NCBI GenBank assembly: GCA_017311315.1
Contig: CM029671.1
Location: 22,814,565-22,878,564, forward strand
Length of the DNA: 64,000 nt
Origin: Dendrocalamus latiflorus
Lineage: Eukaryota > Streptophyta > Magnoliopsida > Poales > Poaceae
Reading direction: 5' to 3'
The notes beneath the pieces were generated by a model. That model was not told where the DNA came from, made no database searches, and worked only from the letters and a program-made list of their open reading frames with translations. Below are positions 58,292 through 64,000 of this stretch, in pieces (within the stretch, counting starts at the first letter, position 1; each line of letters begins with the position of its first letter). The position numbers were made by a program, and so were the translations under genes.

Positions 58292-58439
58292 TTCCCTCCA
58301 TTTTCTTTAATGAGTTGATGTTACTTGAATATCCTTTTTGTTTTAAAAGATTTTTACTCTCCAAATTGCAGGATAAGTCACAGAATTCAAATGGAAGACA
58401 AAAAGAGAAGGCAATTCAAACCTAATGGCCAAACATTAT

Positions 58440-59690
58440 GAATCCTATTAGTAATTTTTTGGTCTGAGCGTTGGATGCTTTTTACTCCTCGCATTCGTTA
58501 TGTCACTTTATTTTATCACATTGGAATTTTAGTTATTTAGGGATTTTATGTTGGATTTTATATGGAAATAAAAATTGTAATTTTTGTTTTATTTTTAATA
58601 TGAATTTCAATTATTTTTTATTGAAATTTGTATACAAATCCAATTGCTATTTTCTTTAATTTTTATTCCAAATTACAACTAATTAGGTATTTCGTTATAG
58701 AATTTGTACAAAGTCAAATCACTAATTTTATTTTATTTTTACTCCAAATTTTAATTATTTTTGTTGTAATTCATATACAAACCTAATTGCTATTTTTTAT
58801 TTAGTTTTTATTCCCATTTATATTTATTTGTGTATATCTTTATTTTTCACTAATTAATATAGGAATTTCTATTCCTTGAGAGCGAACATGGTAGCTTTTA
58901 TTTCTCGATATTGTCCTCGTTGGATGGCTATAGTGAGCAACACGATGTTATCCTCATCTCTGTCGCCACCACCTCAGCTCTTCGTTTCCCTGTGGGTCTG
59001 TATCTTCTTGCAATTGTACTCTTTCATGGTCTTCTTCTACACCATTTGTGCCACCCTCATTATAACTTTTATTTTTAATCAAAATTTTAGTTTTTGCTAT
59101 TAGAGTTTGTATGCAAATTAAATTGCTAATTTTATTTAATTTATTACAAATATTAGTTATCTGGGGAATTTGCTTTCGAATTCGTGCGAAGATCAAATTG
59201 CAAAAATTTTATTTTTATTTCGAATTTCAATTATTTTTTGTTGGAATTTGTATACAAATCCAATTGTTAATTTTTATTTTTCTTCCACATTACAACTATT
59301 TAGAGATATTACTTTGGAATTGCATCGAAATTAAATTGCTTATTTTATTTTATTCCAAATTTCTGTTAATTCTGGTTGGAATTAATATACAATGTAATTT
59401 CTTTTTTTTGCTTTAATTTTATTCCAGATTACAACTATTTAGGGATTTTTCTTTGAATTCTTATCAAAATCAAATTGCTAATTTTATGTTATCTTTATTC
59501 TGAATGTTATTTCTAGATTATAATTGGCATTAACTATTTCTTTTAATCTAGACCGTTATAATATGGATCCATCACAATTGGTGGTGTAGATCTTTTCTTT
59601 TTCATCCGATGAACGTGAAAATTTATATCCTTTAAGAGCGAACGTGATGCCTTCTTTTTCTAATATTGTAATTATATAATAGATTAATAG
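58440..59690. repeat. AT-rich degenerate tandem repeats
   Basis: Blocks with ATTCCAAATTACAACTATTTAGG, TGGAATTTGTATACAAATCC and CAAATTGCTAATTTTATTTT-like words recur at spacing of roughly 75 and 150-170 bases. A larger duplication is suggested by TTGAGAGCGAACATGGTAGC (about 58877) and TTAAGAGCGAACGTGATGCC (about 59632), about 755 bases apart. Copies are old and diverged. No gene. Confidence 0.55.
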
Positions 59691-61927
59691 TATGGAGTTG
59701 TCTTGTCAGTTTCTCCTAAACTGTATGTCCATGTAGGTAGGAAGCCATGGAAAGTTTAGCGAGAAAATGCTCCTACCTTAATACCATCAAGAGGCTAAAC
59801 TTGGAGCAATAGAGTCAAGGGGTCTACCTCTCCTAATGATTTACTAGGTCTTCACCAACATACGGTAGCTTAACTGAAAACATTTTAGGCCACTGATTGG
59901 ACGGGGTCTTCCGTAATTTCTGGTTAATCATCTAGTCTAAACCACTAAAAGGGACCTAGTCGTTGCTGCATGACAGCCTGACACATGGCAGAGTTTGTGA
60001 GAATGATGACGGGCAATTACGCTACAAACGGCTAAACATCAACTTTTCATCAACCCCGCACAATTGGGTTTTATTTATCAGGTCACTTGACCATTTCGCC
60101 ATCAACCAAGTCTTTCGCCTTCATTTCACTCCAAAAAAAAAAAAATCCTCCTTCAATGGACGAGGTAATCGTCCTTTGTTGGTTCAATTTTGGGTACGCT
60201 TAAAGTTTATAAAGGCATCTTTTCTTCAGATATATGGAAATCATACACAGCAGTCGCCCCCGAACTGTTTTTCGCATTACCGCAAGAGAACACAAACAAG
60301 TTCGTATTCCACATTGGTGAAAGGAATCTCATTTGGGAGCTAACAGTGAGTTGCTATTTCACTTAAGATCACAAATTGTGTACCTGAAGAATTCAGGGAA
60401 GCTGCAATTGGGATGTTAACGCTATGATTTTACACTCGAAGAAAAACCTAAAACTTTTACTATCTTTCAATTACCTTTGAGCTTTGCAACCAAGTGTGTC
60501 AAAATCTTGATTCAAGTCTTAGAAACTTTGGATTTTACGATTCCTACATAGGATCTTAATTTGATATAATATTAAGGGCTTATTTGGAACAGAGGAATTT
60601 CACAGGAATTTTGCAGGAAACAGTTCAATTCCCGCAGGAATCGGGAAAAATTCCCGCATTCCAAACAGGGCCTTAATACTCTTATGATTCTACAAAAAAA
60701 ATGTAGGATCATGATTAAAATTTGCATACGATTCTACCGATCCTGGTAATTAAATATAAATAATAGCTAGTATATGTCCTTCCAATTGTAAAATTTCACC
60801 TTTGATACATTCATATATATTGTTATTTGCAAAAAAATATCTTTCATTTAGAATATATTTTATTAAATAAAGTTCTTTAAAGTATAATTCCAAAAGTATA
60901 TCACTATTAAAATACATAGTTTATTTGAAAAAATGTATATTTGGTAGAATTAGGTAGGATCTTAAATTCTACTAATTGATCCTACAATATACTCATATTT
61001 AAGCATCTCCGATTCGATTTAAGATCACGATCCTAACGACCTTATTTGCATTGGTTTTTTAGCTGGTAAAAGCTAAAGAACCCTTGATGACAAAAGCTTT
61101 CTCTAATCTCTACAATAAAAGAGACGGCAGTTATAGTTTAACGGAACAGGTCTTTTATTTTGTACGAGCATAAACTAGCATATGTTAGTTACCATTAAGC
61201 ATTTTCCTCATCATTTGAGAAAAGGCACGCAATTGTCATGGAGCAACATGATGGACCCCCTCAATTTTAAAGGCGCGCCAACCTCACCAAGTAAAAAAGG
61301 TGAGTTTTGTCAAATTGTCACTTGTCACGTGTGACAATCCAAAAATTTCAAAAATATGAATTTAAGTGAATTTCATTTGAATTTAGAGGGGTTTTTTACC
61401 AAATCCGGAAATTCCAGCCGAAACCCCTTTTCTTTTTCGGAATTACGCTTTCCACCTTGAAGAAGTACATTCTTACATCCTATTTTCTCCCTAGTTATTA
61501 CTTGCTTCACATCACGCCGCTGTTCAGGCGCACCCACACCGTCTCAACCCGCCAACGCCTTTGTCCATGCCAAATTGCGCCAGCACCCACGCCACCTCGC
61601 TCTCCACCACACACCGGCATTAAATGCTGCCCACTCCAGCACCATGCCATCCTTACCGTCGATTTGCACCGTCGCCAAACCACGCTACAACCTGCTTGAC
61701 ACGCACCGCCGCGCCACTGCTCACCATGCCACCACATGCTCTCACGCCAGTGAGACGCAACACCTTTCCCACCGCCAATGTGCTCGCCAGCTTCACCGCT
61801 GCAGCATGAAAACCATGCGACCGTCCACGCCACTGCCCACGTGCCAACCTCGCCTCGCGCCACTCCAGGTGTCACCGCTTCTCACCGCCTTTTTAGCCAA
61901 GCCCCTCAACTATCTCCACCTCTTTTA
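59691..61927. other. Intergenic DNA, no gene recognised
   Basis: 59963-60343 holds an open frame without a domain. 61510-61920 is C-rich with overlapping open frames on both strands and Thr/Pro/His-rich translations, probably a non-coding GC-skewed stretch. Confidence 0.3.
60575..60676. mobile_element. Very short MITE, about 100 bp
   Basis: GGGCTTATTTGGAACAGAGG... and the complement of ...CCCGCATTCCAAACAGGGCCT are inverted ends, with TTCCCGC and GGAATT words between. Flanked by TTAA/TTAAT, consistent with a Tourist-like 3-bp duplication. Confidence 0.5.
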
Positions 61928-62196
61928 GAGCCTATTTATATTGGCTGCTGTTGATGGCTTTTGGCTAAAAATAAATAGTAGTGGCTTCTAGAAGGAGAGC
62001 GTGGGCGGTGAAAAAGTAAGGGAGAGATAAGTGTACAAGACGGGAGCGAGAGGAGTGGGGTGCGTGATACGCCCATGACCCCCTACCTTATCTCCAGAGC
62101 GAGATAGGGGCGAGAAGAGTGGGGAGCCACTTCGAAAAGCCGAGTGTTCATATTGGCTTTTGGGTTCTCTAAATAGAAGCTAATACGAATAGGCCC
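61928..62196. mobile_element. Tourist-like MITE, 269 bp
   Basis: Ends GAGCCTATTTATATTGGC and the complement of GCTAATACGAATAGGCCC. TTA duplicates at 61925-61927 and 62197-62199. Subterminal words TTTTGGCTAAAAATAAATAG and CTATTTAGAGAACCCAAAAG also pair loosely. Confidence 0.7.
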
Positions 62197-62408
62197 TTAG
62201 CATCGTCACAAACCCAGATCTACCACATTTTCCCCATCTTTGATCACACCGCGTCATCATGACCGACGACCTATTTTTCCCTCCAGTGAGCCCTATTCCC
62301 AATTCCCTGTCTCTGTCCACACCCTCCTCAAATTGACCTTGTCCTTGCCATCTGCTCACCACCTTGAAGCTATCCCCTAGCTTCCCGTCTAGCCTCGCCA
62401 CCCCTAGC

Positions 62409-62920
62409 TAGGGGTGGAAAACGGTAACGGATAATTCGTTTTATCCGATATTCGTATCCGAGAGAAATCCGAATTTGGTAAGCAAAATCCGTATTCGAAA
62501 ATATTCGTATTCGTATTCGAGAATATTCGTATCCGTATTTGAGAGTATTCGTATTCGCATTCGTATTCGAGAATATTCGTATCCGTATCCGTATTCGAGA
62601 CTATTCGATTCGTATTCGATCCGTTTTTAGAACCCATGAAAAATCCGTACAAATTTTGTGATTCAAAACTTGAATTTAGGCGGTTTAAAACTGGTAACCG
62701 GTCAAAAACCGATGAAAAATCGGCAAAACCGTTAGGAATCCATTTTATCCGATATTCGTATCCGAGAAAATCCGTATTCGAAAATATCCGTATTCGTATT
62801 CGAGAATATTTGTATCCATATTTAAAAATATTCGAATTCGTATTCGTATTCGTTTTAAAAATATGGATTCGTATTCGTATTTGAGACTATTCGACCGTAT
62901 CCGATCCGTTTCCACCCCTA
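62409..62920. mobile_element. Non-autonomous hAT-type element, 512 bp, with TATTCG repeats
   Basis: Perfect 12-bp inverted ends TAGGGGTGGAAA / TTTCCACCCCTA and an 8-bp duplication CCCCTAGC (62401-62408 and 62921-62928), the hAT pattern. The interior is made of two blocks of degenerate ATTCGTATTCGAGAATATTC repeats (62440-62625 and 62740-62900) around a short unique core. No transposase. Confidence 0.85.
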
Positions 62921-62928
62921 CCCCTAGC

Positions 62929-64000
62929 TCACCGCCGCCATGTGACATCGCCCCTCCAACCACAGCCACCGTCACCAGCCTTCCACAAACCACGTGAGCC
63001 AAGCCATCACCACCATAGAGCTCCCATAACCTCCTAAATGCTCAAGTCGCTGCCAATTTGGCTGAAGCTCCACTGCAGCTCCACCCTGCCACTCCCTGTT
63101 CCAACCATGCTCCACTGTCACTACTGCCCAGGCTGAAGCCCAAAATAGGTTTCCCATGATCTGTAGAAACTCGCCGCACCACCCAATTCCCTCATTTACC
63201 ATCTCCACCACCAAAATCGCTACAACCATCGTCGTTTTCCTCTGCTCGGTCACCATGGGAGCGAGTTCCAGCTCGCTTAAAACACAAGCTGGGCCACGTG
63301 CCCTGTAGGCTAGCAAAGCTAGCTTGGGCTAGTGCTTAAGCCCAGCCAGTCGAACTGAGCTAGCCTAGTACTGTTCATAGCCCAACCCAATATTGTGTAG
63401 CTCAATAACACCCATCTGGCCCAACACTATACATTCAACCTGAGCCGAAACATTGTTCAAGCTAATCCGCTATGTACTAAATGAATTAACATTGTTCACT
63501 CAACCCAACCCGCTAGAAATAGTACCAACCTGGTACTATGCACCTAACCTATTACTATTTATCCAAAACCCGCTAACGTTGTTTATATTCGTTTCGAGCC
63601 CATCTAACCTATTTTTAACCCTGTTCAACCTAACAAAGGTTAGTTTAAACTCTATCCGTTCAAACCCACCTTCTTTATATCTTTTTCCAGATTTTTCATT
63701 TTGTTTTGTTCTTAGCTTGCATTCTGTAAAGCGGGGACTTATTTGTATTCGTTCTTTTGTGCTAGCACCAAGATTTGACTAGTTGGCAAACAAAGAAACT
63801 ACTGGAGCAATTGAAGTAGATGGTGTCAAACTTGGAGCCTACGAAAAAGTGATCGAAGACAATGCATAAGAAAGCAAATCACATGCATTTGATCATATTG
63901 ACCCCATATTATTTAATTATTATTACTTTCATTCATGCAATTTGAGCACTATTATTTACATAAAATAATAAGTTAGAATGGCATGATAAATAGTTAGATC
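62929..64000. other. Intergenic DNA, no gene recognised
   Basis: 62929-63310 is C-rich with a frame at 62972-63316 (minus) lacking any domain. 63340-63660 has repeated CCAACCY and AACCTRTT words. The last 200 bases are AT-rich. Confidence 0.3.

Larger units (their letters stand above)
56890..58430. other. Organelle-derived DNA (mitochondrial type) in the nucleus
   Basis: Two pieces are recognisable: a small-subunit rRNA fragment at 57988-58112 and a plastid rpl14 fragment at 58213-58291. Plant mitochondrial genomes often contain plastid pieces, and the surrounding sequence (57230-57780; words like GAAAGCGAGCGG and GGGGGAACTTCC) has the look and composition of grass mitochondrial intergenic DNA, so one nuclear insertion of mitochondrial DNA is the simplest reading. 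Limits are approximate. The open frame at 57441-57734 has no known product. Confidence 0.6.

Overview
This is nuclear DNA from a grass (Poaceae). The exact species cannot be fixed from the sequence. Supporting signs are spliced genes with GC-rich first exons, grass-type arabinogalactan peptide and alpha-tubulin sequences, dense short inverted-repeat elements, and Copia, LINE, Mutator, hAT and Helitron remains. Only a handful of ordinary host genes are present and most of the rest is transposon.

Host genes: a possible first coding exon (about 1118-1183, minus); an arabinogalactan peptide (5297-5470, plus); an LRR receptor-like pseudokinase (body 9512-11441, minus; promoter and start codon displaced to 22647-22725); a complete five-exon alpha-tubulin (39352-42249, plus); and a single-exon AP2/ERF factor of the RAP2-11/ERN type (53924-54832, minus).

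The main discovery is an 11.2-kb Mutator-like element at 11442-22646. It has ~188-bp near-identical terminal inverted repeats and a perfect 9-bp target duplication (CGCAATGGT at 11433-11441 and 22647-22655). It sits between codons 7 and 8 of the receptor kinase, inside the signal peptide. It carries an apparently intact 892-residue transposase (minus), a five-exon plant-mobile-domain protein of about 765 residues (minus), and a divergent pair of small zinc-finger genes: a GRF-type finger with a C-terminal membrane helix (plus), and a GRF-like finger with a charged coiled coil (minus). A ~31-bp tandem array of about 25 units separates the divergent pair. I infer a self-sufficient element with accessory proteins that may counter silencing or bind DNA, by analogy with the VANDAL elements of Arabidopsis.

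Other mobile DNA, left to right: a Helitron-like 3' end (~787); a solo LTR (8369-8610); a 221-bp MITE (8843-9063); several copies of a ~230-bp MITE; a 536-bp near-perfect palindrome with 9-bp duplication (29978-30513); a three-layer nest (MITE, then a Tourist-like MITE at 31373-32955, then a Pack-MULE-like element at 31448-32730); a 2.6-kb LTR element without gag-pol in minus orientation (33856-36489); a second Helitron-like end (38799-38802); a LINE (about 43400-52170) split by a very young Copia element (44566-50986, LTRs differing at 2 of 454 positions); a third Helitron-like end (55372); an organelle-derived segment with pieces of small-subunit rRNA and plastid rpl14 (about 56890-58430); an AT-rich degenerate tandem region (58440-59690); a Tourist-like MITE (61928-62196); and a hAT-type element full of TATTCG repeats (62409-62920).

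Splice sites, duplications and motifs were read by eye. Family names rest on recognised motifs, not on database searches.
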